A DNA stretch of 64,000 bases. It comes from Costus lasius (lineage: Eukaryota; Streptophyta; Magnoliopsida; Zingiberales; Costaceae). A program made the position numbers and the translations under genes. Below, piece after piece: positions 1-11,380 of this stretch; the stretch's first letter is position 1; the number at the start of each line of letters is the position of its first letter. The stretch spans positions 26,675,565 through 26,739,564 of the forward strand of contig CM050451.1 in NCBI GenBank assembly GCA_027563935.2. The letters are read 5' to 3'. The notes under the pieces were generated by a model. The model worked only from the letters and a program-made list of their open reading frames with translations. It was not told the DNA's origin and made no database searches.

Positions 1-832
1 ATTCATGAAAACTTGCAAGAATCTCTCTAAAAAGTCAATAAAATAGTTACAAAGCATTTTAGAGAGGAAGGAGAGGATGAACCGAATGAGATCGCCAAAA
101 ATCGTGAAGATCTGACGCTCCAATATCTCAAAATCGCCCGAAAATCGCTGTGTCGCCACTTCTATCTTCCCTAGGCACTTCGATCACTGATTTCTCCCTC
201 ATTCGGCCATAAAAATTGGGGCTTTTATATTCCTTGTGTTCTCCTTCGAATTGGCTTTCCAAAAAGTCCTCTCTTTCCAAATTTGGAAATCTCTAGGGCT
301 CAAAATCGCTAAAAATTTGAGCAGGTGTCGGGCTACCCATTAAGAATCATGGGTGAAACCCGTGGGGTTCACCAGGTGGTGAAATCCTCTGTACAGTTCT
401 GTCGAGTAAAAATCACCACCTACCAGTGAAGTCTCTTATATGTTTCTGCACGAATTGCCTCAAAGAGAATCACGAGTGAACCCCGCCGGGTTCACCAGGT
501 GATGAAGTCTTCTGTTAACTTTCGGACATCTGGTGAAAGCACCGGTGAACCCCGCCAGATTCACTTGGCCGTATTTTTCAAAGTAGCTCGGATTGGGCCC
601 AAATTTGACGGGCAGCTTTGTCTTTACGTAAGGAATCACCTCATGGCCTTAGAATCTTTAAAAGACTTAAAAATTGGGTGATTTTACCTAAAATTCCATA
701 AAAATGAGAAAAAAAAGTGAAGATTCCGAAGCAATCAAGTAAATAAGTCTAAATAGAGTATAAAAACATTAAAATAGGCCTAGATTTGAGATGAGATAAT
801 ACTAGATATTACTGTTAAAATGCAAGACATCA
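1..832 (-). repeat. 3' LTR of A1 (partial)
   Basis: This matches the 5' LTR at 5474-6969 in the same orientation. The terminus is the CA at 831-832, which reads TGATGTC on the minus strand. Its far end lies outside the window. It contains three 20-nt GTGAA...TTCAC palindromes starting at 353, 476 and 545, a family trait also seen in the LTR of element B. Confidence 0.85.
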
Positions 833-848
833 AATACTCCTAGACATG
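833..848 (-). other. Polypurine tract region of A1
   Basis: Immediately inside the 3' LTR the minus strand reads GTCTAGGAGTATT, equivalent to AGTCTGGGGTATT before the LTR of element B. It would prime plus-strand DNA synthesis. Confidence 0.6.
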
Positions 849-2499
849 AATCTTTGCTTGTCGTCAAACAATAAAATATAGTGAATTACATGAAAGGTAT
901 GAAAATAATCATTCAGGTTAAAAGCTTACATCCAAATCAGGAAAACATCTACTAGTTATCCAACATCTAATTAAAAGAAATCAATTGATCTGGTGTGTTA
1001 TAGTATGTTCAGTAGTTATCCCATAATTTTCAGAAGTCAAGGAACTCAGCCAGCAGTAAACAAAAAACTTAATTAAGCATACACATCACTCATAATAATC
1101 CAATTCATCCAAATCTACTTGTTGGGATCAACTCAAATGTATTATTTAAGATGCAAAACTCCAATATCTAATTATGATATTAGACTTCAACTCATGTCCT
1201 TAGGTACCACTACTAATTTTTCACAGTGCCAAGTAAAGGAGTTTCTCTTAGATTTCAACTCATGTTCTTAGGTACCACTGCCAATTTTTTGCAGTGCCAA
1301 GTAGAGGAATCTAAGATTTTTTTTTTTAATTACATGAAAGAATATATAGAGTTGATAAGGCTTTTCATCACATCACAAATGTAGTTTTCTCCCAACAAGA
1401 GAAAGGACTCAAGGAATGAATAAGTAGACGCGTATCTCAATACGAATTTACATACATATTACCAGCATATATTCTTTGAAAATTCTTAGAAATAATTGAC
1501 CCATTAACGAACAATCTAGGGTTTTCCAAATCATGAGATTTCAAAATCATAGAGCATATGGATATGATCATAGAGTATTTCTAATCAGATGTTGCATTCA
1601 ATGAATTATGAATATTCCTAACCAAGCATGAATTCAAACTCAATGATTAGACCTAGCTATCATAAGATTAAAATTATTTCACTAAAGCATGGTGAATAAA
1701 TGACTAAAGCCCGAACCATATCAAGATGACAACATGCACTACCCATTCAACTCATTCACATAGTAACACAATGATATAGGGAACATTACAGAATACTAAG
1801 ATAGAGCATGGAAACAGATCCAAATGTGTCTAAATGTCATACATCACAGTCAAGGGGCCTCAAATGGTAGCATATAAGAACAATGCTAAATAAATATCCA
1901 TCTAGTCAAAGTAAGTAGCAAGCACACAAACTAAGTAGAATAAGTACCCAGTCAAAAAGAAACCATGGCAAACAAAGATGAGAGATTAGAAAGGAGACAG
2001 CTCACCCACTCTAAATGTCGCATGGTCCTCTATGCGAAGTTCGGATACGTGAGAGGAGTAGATGGAGGGCCGGGAGAGAGGCTTACTTCTTCTTAGAGCA
2101 TGAACCCATGGACTTTGCGCTCTTCCCCTTGCACTTGCAATCATAATGGCAGCATTTGCTATGGCGGCGACGAAGAGTTATTGAGAGAAAAAATGACGGA
2201 CGGCGGAGAGAACAGAAATGGCATGCTATCACGGGCGAACACCATAATCACGGCCTGGCTGTGATTCACATTGTGCTGCAAAAAATGCTTGGCTTTGATT
2301 CCCTATTCTCCAGAAAGTGTTCCTACAATATAGAATAAATCTCAATCAGCAAAAACCTCAATGAAAACATAACAAAACACATCAAAATCCACCTATAAGA
2401 GTTTTCAACTAAAATAAAAAAAATCAACACATCACATAAATAAACAATCAGCAAGGAGCGCTAGTTTTAGGTCTATAGCTCGACCATAAATAGTGTTTA
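849..2499 (-). other. 3' untranslated region of A1
   Basis: No long reading frame. It aligns in patches with 32200-33476 of element B, including the stretch that ends B's 3' ORF (near 2085-2130 here), so the ORF body has been lost. It holds a doubled hairpin at 1208-1296. A second copy of this region lies at 60663-62326. Confidence 0.65.
1208..1296 (-). other. Hairpin doublet in the Athila-like 3' UTR
   Basis: Two similar units sit side by side. At 1276-1296 CACTGC pairs with GCAGTG; at 1208-1228 CACT pairs with AGTG, a weaker version. The same pair of units occurs in element B at 33018-33127, with a different but still pairing stem. Conservation of position and pairing suggests a structured RNA element; its function is unknown. 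Confidence 0.5.
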
Positions 2500-3459
2500 T
2501 CAACCCACACCAGATGAATCAAAAAGGGTGAGAAAACCCCTTTTGTTAGTTCGGTCATCCAGATAATAGTGTTTTAGTCTCTGGCCATTCACAATAAAAC
2601 TTCCTATATGCTCTACCCAAATCTTGATAGCCCCATGAGGATATACTTGTTGCACAATGATGGGTCCTGACCACCTTGTTCTTGACTTTCCATGAAACAA
2701 TTTTAGCCTAGAGTTAAAGAGCAGAACTCTATCACCTTCAAGAAATTCCTCTTTGATAATGCGCTGGTCGTGCCATTGCTTAGTGTGTTCTTTGTTCATA
2801 TCAGTGTTGACTATCATTTGATATGTAAAGTTGTTACCAAGGAACTCTTGGTGAGAGTTGCTAGGAAGGCTCTCGTACTCAATCTTCTTTTCTTCTGTCT
2901 CTCCTAAGATCACTTTAGAAAGAGTTTCCAGCTTCGATGACTTGGACTCCAAAACTGGGTGCGAGTCCAACAATAGTGAATATTCAATAGTGTGGTCATC
3001 AATGTCTCGGTCCTCAGCATCAAGCAAACATAGTTCTAGCGGGTCGATGTCTCTCTTGTACGGTTCAATGTGTTTCACATCTCTCTCTATGATATCAACA
3101 CGGCAACATGTACATGCAAGAGAAGCTTTCTTTAAAGAGTCTAATAAATTAAATTGTACAACATTTTCACCGATGTTTAAATCCAATTTCCCATTTTTGA
3201 CATCGACCACCGCACCAGCTGTGGCAAGGAATGTTCTCCCAAGAATGATAGGCAATCTGTCATCCTCATCAATCTCTGGCACAACAAAATCTGTCAGAAT
3301 AAAATAGTTGCCTACTTTGACAGGGACATCCTCCACAATCCCAATAGCTCGGCGGATTGATCTATCAGCCAACTGTAGTGAAATGGTGGTTGCCTTCAAG
3401 TCTCCTAAATTCAGCTTCTTGCACAAGGACAGGGGTATCAAACTAACACTCACCCCCAA
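2500..3459 (-). pseudogene. Retropepsin fused to integrase C-terminus (A1)
   Basis: An open frame of about 319 codons. The first 110 residues are an aspartic protease domain: the catalytic D-L-G lies at its start, with the conserved LPIILGRTFLATAGA segment about 75 residues on. After about 100 residues of linker it joins directly to the integrase C-terminal module (WHDQRI, then [15 protein letters not shown], then RTRWSGP). In element B about 2.5 kb encoding reverse transcriptase, RNase H and the integrase zinc and catalytic domains separates the equivalent points (about 37840 and 40378). The deletion keeps frame, so a fusion protein could be made, but it has no polymerase or strand-transfer activity. 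The frame is read through from gag; TTG at 3459 is not a real start. Confidence 0.8.
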
Positions 3460-5200
3460 GTCACAAAGGGCATGCTAGCATGTCATCTCCCTAATCTGGC
3501 AAGGTATGGAAAAACTGCCTGGGTCCTTGAGCTTTTGGAGGGGTTTGTTTTGGATAATCACGCTGCACTCCGTAGGAGACAAAAGGCATCTCTGACAATA
3601 CATCGACAAAAGGCATGTTAATATAAAGCTTTTTCAAAACTTCAAGAAACTTACCAAATTGCTTGTCTAGCTTGGCCTTGACTAATCTCTGTGGAAAAGG
3701 GATGGGGGGTTTGTAGGCAGGTGGTCCGACATAAGGTCTTTCTTCTTCAACTGACTTAGATGATGCTGGTGCTTTCTCCATACTGATCTCTGGTGTCTGT
3801 GGAACTTCAGGTTCCTGCACTTGCTCTTCATTTTTTGGCATCTTTGGGTCCTCGAGCTACTTTCCACTTCTTGAGATTGCATTGCAATACTCCCTCGGAT
3901 TGACCTCTGGTTGAGATGAGAGTTTTCCTAAAGGTTTAGTGGATGAGCTAGCTTGCTGGGCTATCTGGGTTTCCAGCATCTTGTTATGAGCAACTAAGGC
4001 ATCCATCCCTGATATAACCTGTTTCAGGGTCTCATTGAGTTCTTTATTTTGATTGATCTGTGCCGCCATAAAAGTCTCAAGAAGAGACTCCAAATTTCAC
4101 TTTTGTAGGGGAGTGTAAGTCCTGGCTTGGAAGTCTAGAGGTTGCCTGAAGTTTGATTGTGGAACTTGTACTGGTTGTATTGGTTGGGCAATCCGATATG
4201 GGAAATTAGAGTGATTACACCATCCTGGATTGTATGTATTGGAGTATGGGTTATTCAAAGGGTTAATGTTTCCAACAACATTCATCTGTTCATGGGGGTT
4301 CTGGATGAACTGACTGCTCCCCAATTGACATTCATGACCAGCATGTCCTGTAATTCCACATAACTCACAAGATACAATATTAGATTCAGCAGAGTTGATT
4401 GTAAAAGAATTCATCCGCTTAGTTAAAGAATCTACCTTAGCGGTGAGTGAGGTCAAAACATCTACTTCATACTTACCTGCTGCCCAATGAGGGATACCTC
4501 TCTCAAATGACCACTGGTGGTAGTACATCGTCATATCTTCTAAGAGGTTCATAGCATCTTCAACTCCTCTGTTCATTAAGGCTCCTCTAGCTGCAGCATC
4601 TACAATGAGCCTTGTGTTGTAATTTAGCGCATTGTAGAACGTGTGAATTAGCACCCAAGTTTCTATACTATGGTGTGGGCACATTCTCTGCAACTCCTTG
4701 AATCTGTCCCAAGCCTCATACAAGGATTCTCCATCTTTTTGCATGAAGTTCGTGATTTGATTTTTCAGTTGTATTGTCTTAGAAGGAGGGAAGTACTTTG
4801 AAAGGAAGGCTTATGACAATTCTACCCAAGTCCTTATAGAAGCTGAAGGTATTGTGTGAAGCCATGCTCTTACTTTGTCCCTCAAAGAGAATGGAAACAG
4901 TCTCAACTTGATAGCATTAGTAGAAACTCCATTAATTTTTAATGTATCGCAGTACTCTAAAAATCTAGTAAGATGCATGTTGGGGTCCTCAAGAGGAGAA
5001 CCACCAAATTGATGTTGTTGAACCATGGAAAGTAAAGCAGGTTTAATCTCAAAATTATTGGCCTCTACAATAGGCCTAGCAATTCCAGATTGTAATCCAT
5101 GTACGTAGGGGGCAGCATAATCTCTCAGTGTTCTGTTGTTGTTGTTCTCCGCAGGTTGGAGTGCTTGATTATTTTTTTGGTCTAGTGGGATGTGCTCCAT
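3460..5200 (-). pseudogene. Athila-like gag (A1), broken
   Basis: The first ATG is at 5200. The capsid-type retrotransposon gag domain follows (RDKVRAWLHTIPSASIRTW, then GESLYEAWDRFKELQRMCP), then a zinc knuckle CELCGITGHAGHEC of CX2CX4HX4C form near 4350, a coiled stretch and the proline-rich PPAYKPPIPFPQRLVKAKL segment before the protease. Breaks: TAA at 4811-4813 where element B has CAA, a stop at 4097-4099, and frame changes near 3860 and 3480. The product would coat genomic RNA in cytoplasmic virus-like particles. It is not functional as it stands. Confidence 0.8.
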
Positions 5201-5450
5201 CTGGTTTTGGTCGTCTTTTAGCTGAAGTTATTTTTGTTTTCTCCTTCTTCTGAATGTCCGCTCTATCTCAAGATCTATTTCGAAAATTCACCTGCCCTGG
5301 AGCTTCTTTGCATATAAAGATGTCAGACACAGTTATGAAGTTCTAAGGCAGATGACAAGTAGAAAGTAATAAAAAATAGCAGTAAAGTAAAAGAACTAAC
5401 TAAAGCTTAGTATACTAATCCTTAGAAATATACTAATATCAAGCGTTTCT

Positions 5451-5467
5451 CCCCGGCAACCGCACCA
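5451..5467 (-). other. Primer binding site of A1 (tRNA-Asp type)
   Basis: The minus strand reads TGGTGCGGTTGCCGGGG, two mismatches from the complement of the plant tRNA-Asp 3' end. It lies a few bases inside the LTR end. The 250 bases between it and gag are an untranslated leader without a recognisable gene. Confidence 0.75.
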
Positions 5468-5473
5468 AAAACT

Positions 5474-6969
5474 TGACACGTCCTGCAAGTGCATGGTTAT
5501 GTCGAAGTAATATAAAAGGTTGTCGAACCCACAAGGAGCAAGGTTAAGTACCAGAGAATCTAAGTCTCAATAGCTAAGCAATTCGAAACGGGGTTTTGAG
5601 AGCAATAAGTGAAAACAAGAAATCAAACGCAACGACGAGGAAGTTATTTATATGAGAGAGATCGGGACTTTGGTATCCACCACACTAACGTATCTAACAT
5701 GCGAAGAAAAGGATCTATTACAAGAGTTCATAATTTTGTATAAGGTATCTCCCCTAAGTTACAGGATGCCCCCTCTCGGTGGTACACCCTGGTGCTTATC
5801 CGGAACGATTTCCTTCTCTCGCGATGGATCTTTCCAGATAAACCCTATGAGTTCTGTGGAAAATTATATCACCCTCGAGTGAAAACCAAGCATTCTTGTG
5901 TCATGGATTTACAAGTTTTACCTAGGGGTTCCACCACCACGACCCTCCTCTCGGTATGGATCGTGTTAGCTAAAACATGGTATTACATGGCCAAAGCAAC
6001 ATCACAGAATAAACACAACAAGGTAAAATATACTCATATGTACATCCAAATAACAGAATTAAATTAAAATATCATGAAAGAAATCGTCTGCAGGCTTCAA
6101 CCAAGTCCCGAAAAAGGGTTTACGCTATAGAATTTATGAAAACTTGCACGAATATCTCTAAAAAGTCAGGAAAATGGATTTAAAGCATTTTAGAGAGGAA
6201 GGAGAGGATGAACCGAACAAGATCCCCAAAAATCATGAAGATCTGACGCTCCAATCTCTCAAAATCGCCCTAAAATCACTGTGTCACCACTTCTGTCCGC
6301 CCTTGCCATTTTGAGCACGATTTCTCCCTCATTCGGCCATAAAAATTGGGAATTTTATATTATTTGTGTTCTCCTTCGAATTAGCTTTCCAAAAAGTCTT
6401 CTCTTGCCAAATTTGGACATCTATAGGGCTCAAAATCGGCAAAAATTTGAGCAGGTGTGGGTTGCCCAGTAAGAATCATGGGGATTCACCAGGTGGTGAA
6501 ATCCTCTGTACAGTTCTATCGAGTAAAAATCACCGGTGAACCCCGCGAGGTTCACCTCACCTACCAGTGAAGTCTCCTGTATGTTTCTGTGCGAATTGCC
6601 TCAAAGAGAATCACAAGTGAACCCTGCCCGGTTCACCAGGCGATGAAGTCTTCTGTGAACTTTCAAACATCCGGTGAAAGCACCAATGAACCCGCAGGGT
6701 TCACCTGGCCGTATTTTTCAAAGTAGCTCAGATTGGGCACAAATTTGACGAGCATCTTCGTGTTTATGTAAGGAATCACCTCATGGCCTTAGAATCTTCA
6801 AAAGACTTCAAAATTGGGTGATTTTACCTAAAATTCCACAAAAATGAGAAAAAGTGAAGATTCTGAAGCAATCAAGTAAATAAGTCTAAATAGAGTATAA
6901 AAACATTAAAATAGGCCTAGATTTGAGATGAAATAATACTAGATATTACTGTTAAAATGTAAGGCATCA
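5474..6969 (-). repeat. 5' LTR of A1
   Basis: About 1,496 bp, TG...CA ends on the minus strand (TGATGCC at the 6969 end, GTGTCA at the 5474 end). It carries GTGAA-type palindromes at 6536, 6617 and 6686. It abuts a related LTR fragment in opposite orientation, making an imperfect inverted repeat. Confidence 0.85.
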
Positions 6970-7642
6970 GAGCTTTCATGAATTTTGTAGCGTAAAACCT
7001 ATTTCGGGGCTTGGTTGAAGCCCACTGATGACTTCTATTTGCTAAACTTAATTTAATTATGTTATTTGATCATTCACTTGAGCATATCTTTACCTTGTTG
7101 GGCTTATTTTGTAATGTTGCTTTGGCCGTGTAATATTGCGTTTTAGCCGACGAGATTCATACCGAGAGAAGGATCACGTCGGTGGAATCCCTTGGTAAGA
7201 CTTGTGAATCCATGACACAAGAGTGCTCGGTTTTCACTCGAGGGTATCATAACGTTGCATCAAACGCATAGGGTTTATTTAGAATAATCCACCACGAGAG
7301 TAGGAGACCGTTCTAGATAAGCACCGGGGTGTACCACCGAGAGGGTGCATCCTATACCTTAAGGAAGGTTCCTTATGCAAAATTGTGAAGTCATGTAATA
7401 GATCATCTTTAACGCAATTAGATTCGTTAGTGTAGTGGATACTGAAGCCCTGATCTCTCTCATATAAACACTCTTCTGTAGTTGTCTTGATTTCTTGCTT
7501 TTTGTTAATTAACATCGAAAACCCCCGTCTCGATTTGCTTAGCTATTGAAACTTAGACTTTCTAGTACTTAACCTTATTCCCTGTGGGTTCGACAACCTT
7601 TTGTATTACTTTGACATAACTGTGCACTTGCAGGACATGTCA
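6970..7642 (+). repeat. Truncated Athila-like LTR, plus orientation
   Basis: This matches the last 670 bp of the element B LTR (about 34385-35054), including the stretch TATTTCGGGGCTTGG near 6996 and the terminal ACATGTCA. Its reverse complement matches 5474-6135 at roughly 85% by eye. A1 probably inserted into this older LTR, since the junction is exactly at the A1 terminus. Confidence 0.75.
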
Positions 7643-8723
7643 GCTGCAGGCGACCGTATGCCGGAAGCAACGGCAGTGAAGAAGCTGGGTTAGGGCGGCG
7701 AAACAGGGCTCGACGAAGGGACGCACAGAGGAGGAAGAAACCGCACGCAGGTGGAGATAAGCGCCGACCGGTGAACTCGCATGTAGGTGAGCCAGGTCCG
7801 GAACTTCTCACATGAGAAACCCTATATAAAAATGGTAAAGTCACATGAGAAACCCTATATAAAAATGACTTAAGAAATCTCCCAGACTTGGACTCTTGCT
7901 TGTCCTCAAGCAAAGATAAAATGAAGCTAAGTTGTAAGGATGATCCATAAGACTTGAGTCCAAGCCTCTCTAGGATAATGCTAGTACCAATCCATGCAAT
8001 GATAAAACACCCCACATGTGGCGGACTCCTGTTAGATATAAAAATGGCAAGCGTTGTAACCTGAAGTAAACACGTTCCACACATAGTTTCCACATGCAAT
8101 AATCAATGTTCTAGTTCCTCCCGATACATAGTTCGGATCCTCCAAGCTATTCGAGATGGAAGTAAAAAGAAAGATATCAAAATGCTCCACAAATGACGTA
8201 AATGTATACAAATTTTTGGAATGTTAATAGAGGATCTTTTTCCCCCTTTTTTTTCTCTTTTTTTTTTCGAAATGTCTCTAGACTTTGCTAGAGAATCTTT
8301 TCTTTTTGTAAATGTCTCTAGACTTTGCTAGAGAATCTTTTCTATTTGTGTTTCCTTTTTTTGGAATGACTATTAACGAAAGTTGGGTGACAAAAGTGGA
8401 GGAGGTTTCAGTTGTAACAGGTAAGAGGGAGGAACCAGTCGATATCAAATCAAGTGTGATAAACTAGTGGCGTCTCACAATTTAAGTAGGTGTGCGGCCT
8501 ATCAAGAGTCAATCCTTTAGTTATCTTTCACGAGGGGATGAATCGCAGCACAATAGATCAGTATAAGCAAAATCAATAGAAAGGTAGGATCATGCATATA
8601 AATCATACTAACAGCAAGAAGCAACTTAAAATCATGCCCGAAGACAAGCAAGATACACAATTGATTTCTAGAACATAAGGAGATAGTTATCTAACTAACT
8701 AAAATAATAATCAACAACAAAGG
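7643..8723 (-). other. Degraded retrotransposon debris, probably a second Ty3 family
   Basis: No long reading frame of note. 7807-7870 holds a direct repeat of CACATGAGAAACCCTATAT. Near 7880-7915 the minus strand has GCTTGAGGACAAGCAAG followed by AGTCTGGGAGATTT, which resembles the polypurine region of the other Athila-like elements, so the end of another minus-strand element is likely. T-rich low-complexity sequence occupies 8240-8270. Confidence 0.45.
8271..8350. repeat. Tandem duplication, 2 x 40 bp
   Basis: The unit beginning AATGTCTCTAGACTTTGCTA occurs at 8271 and again at 8311. Confidence 0.8.
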
Positions 8724-8783
8724 TGTTGTTGTATATGCCTTTAGACCCGTTGTTGGTCTTGTTTGTACTACTCGATATTGATA

Positions 8784-8865
<82 letters not shown>

Positions 8866-9350
8866 TTCTGGCATTGTCGTTATTATGCTATGTTTACATC
8901 TACGATTATGTACATGGATAATAATGTCCCTGGAGACAGATTGTATCTGTGCTAAAACGGTGTGTCCCCAGTCGAGTACCTGAGTGGATAAGGGACAGCT
9001 CTGGTACATGAGAGACTGGTATATGGGTTGGTTATGCACGGGGTGCTAACGCAGGAATATGGGTATATCAATGGTGGATATACTGGACCGACCCGATGTG
9101 AGGCTTTAACTTGGTGTCATGAGTTAAGCTCACAAGTGACAGGAGATGCATTGATCCCTTGACTTGAGGTCATTGACTCTTCTATATGGTTAGGGACATG
9201 TTTTGATACAACCTAACGCCTCGCCGTAGCAGGGAGGTCATAACGGTTGTCATTGGGTATGTCACGACCCATATGAGAAGATCAATGGACAGACATAGGA
9301 TTTGCCCTTTCCTGCGGGAAGCTTGATATCCATGGGCCCCCCCTATGGTT
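8724..9350 (+). repeat. Partial 5' LTR of C2
   Basis: It starts TGTTGTTGTATATGCC and is homologous to the reverse complement of the C1 LTR (for example CATTCTGGCATTGTCGTTAT near 8864). Homology to the LTR ends near 9350, where sequence matching the C1 leader (about 15770-15800) begins. Confidence 0.75.
8789..8863. repeat. (TA)37 microsatellite
   Basis: An uninterrupted TA run of 75 bp within the C2 LTR. The C1 LTRs have only a few TA units at the same place, so this is an expansion in C2. Confidence 0.95.
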
Positions 9351-9390
9351 GCATGACCTAGGTCAAGCATTGAACATCCTTTGGCATGTG

Positions 9391-11359
9391 TGTTGGGGAA
9401 CCCCAGGGACATTTTACAATTTTCAGAGTCATGGACATACATTTTACGCAGCGGAAGAATGTCCCCGAAACAGGCCGGTCCCAAAAACCCAGTGAAGATC
9501 GCAAGCAAGGGAGTCGACACGATGAGTTAGGAAATACCTCAGGAGCAATGTAGAGCGATGCCGATGCAGGCGCCCAAGTGTGCGCCCTCTGCAGTCTCAC
9601 ACACACGGATCTCTTGAGTTCTCTTCTTCCACGCCCGGTGCTAGCCTCGGGAAGAAGATCCAAGCCTTAGTTCTCTTCTTGAATGCTTGTGCCACCTCCA
9701 AGGTAGAAGCGCCAATTGATGAAGAAGAGAGGAGAAGGGAGAATGCCGCCAAGCCTTTACTTCTCTTGCGCCAAAGGAGGAAGAAGGGAAGAAGCTTGCG
9801 GCTAGGGTTTGATGGAAGAAGATGGTTGCGCCAATGCCCCTTGTTCTCGCCCTCTTGATGTGTTCACGCCTTCAAGGATTGATCATCATGAAGAGGGGGC
9901 GACTAGGGTCACATTTATAGAGCAAGAGGCGGTTAGGGTAAGGGCTAGGATCATGACAAGTGTAGGGCTAGGATGAGGAGGTTTGAGACAAGGAAAGTCT
10001 CCAAGACATTTCCATAATTCTCATTCAACCATTCCTTTTGTGCCCCACGCCTTTCCTTGTGCGCCAAGGCCTTGCCTTGCACCCCAAGCAATGCCATAGA
10101 GGCATGCATTCCATCCAAGGAAGAGAGGGGAGGCGCCCTTTACTTCCATAATGAAGCAAAGGCACCAACATGACCCCATTATGCCCCTAGGCGCTTAATG
10201 GTTCATGTTTCTCCCCATTATACACTTTAGCCTCTCATCTCTCCATGAGAACTTGTTATTGGGCCTCATTTGATAATGAGCTAGCCCAAACTTCATTACA
10301 TGGGTTGATTAAGCACTTGGATCCAATCCAATGCAACCCTAATCCAAATGTGACCAACCATGGTCAAATACGGGTCAACCTGCCAAAAATGAAGTTTGGC
10401 TCCAATAATATTCTTCCATCTCATCAGGCCCATTGGCGCTGATGAAATCTCCCAATTAGATCTGAGTTATCCAATAACTCAATCATAAGGCTTCCCGATC
10501 AATACGAGAACTCAAGTATCAAGGTGTGCGACCCTGTAGGTTCCTCTGACGCTGGCAGTGCTGACCAGAGGTCATCACAAGCAGTGAGTGGCACCTAGCA
10601 GTGCATCGCTACTACCCAGGTCATTGGAATGGATATCGACATCGACATCCCCATCATCGCAACTAGGTACAGATGCATTACAGTTTCTTTACCGAAGTGA
10701 TATCCGATTGGACAAGTGTGTCACCACTTGTTTTCATCCAATCACATGGTTATGACTAAAACAGGTTCTCACCTGGGTATGGCCTTACACTCTCAGTCAT
10801 AGAACCATAAAGGAGCTCCATGGATATCATACTTCCCTAGGGAAGGGGCAAATCCTATGTCTGTCCATTAATCTTCTCATATGGGTCGTGGCATGCTCAA
10901 TAACAACCGTTATGACCTCCCAGCTACGGCAAGGTGTTAGGTTGTATCAAAGCAAGTCCCTAACCATATAGAATGATCAATGACCTCAAGTCAAGGGATC
11001 AATGCATCTCCTGTCACTTATGAGGATAACTCATGACACCAAGTCATAGCCTCATAGCGGGTCTATCCAGTATATCCTCCAATGATATACCCATGTGTCT
11101 GCGTTAGCACCACGTGCCTAACCAGCCCACATACCAGTCTCTCAAGTACCAGAGCTGTCCCATATCCACTTAGGTACATCGACTGGGGACAATTATTTGA
11201 GCACAGATCCAATCTGTCTCCAGGGACATTATCATGTAAGTACACAATCGCAGGTGTAGACAAACAATGATAACGACAATGCCAGAATGATATATAAATA
11301 TCAATGTCATGTAGTACATAAGTTGACCAAAACTAGGTCCTAGGGCATATACACCAACA
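9391..11359 (-). repeat. 3' LTR of C1
   Basis: Pairs with 16579-18548. The minus strand begins TGTTGGTGTATATGCC. The adjacent polypurine tract (11360-11372, minus strand AAGTGGGAGAT) is in the expected place. Confidence 0.95.
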
Positions 11360-11380
11360 ATCTCCCACTTGCACTAAGAC

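Larger units (their letters stand above)
1..6969 (-). mobile_element. Athila-like Ty3 retrotransposon A1, internally deleted
   Basis: Read on the minus strand the order is 5' LTR (5474-6969), tRNA-Asp-type primer site, gag, retropepsin, integrase C-terminus, long 3' untranslated region, polypurine tract and 3' LTR (1-832, cut by the window edge). The element cannot supply its own polymerase: reverse transcriptase, RNase H and the integrase catalytic core are missing by one in-frame deletion, and the 3' ORF found in element B (31349-32260) is also absent. The two LTRs differ clearly, so the insertion is old. The Athila assignment rests on the primer site, the gag and protease sequence and the 3' ORF of the related element B; it is an inference. 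Confidence 0.85.

Noticed and set aside
2858..3307. 149-codon plus-strand frame
   Set aside because: It is the antisense of the A1 protease-integrase fusion; the duplicate at 62685 behaves the same.
7575..8099. 174-codon frame on the minus strand
   Set aside because: It spans the LTR end, the debris and the polypurine region of different elements, and shows no domain; a chance frame.
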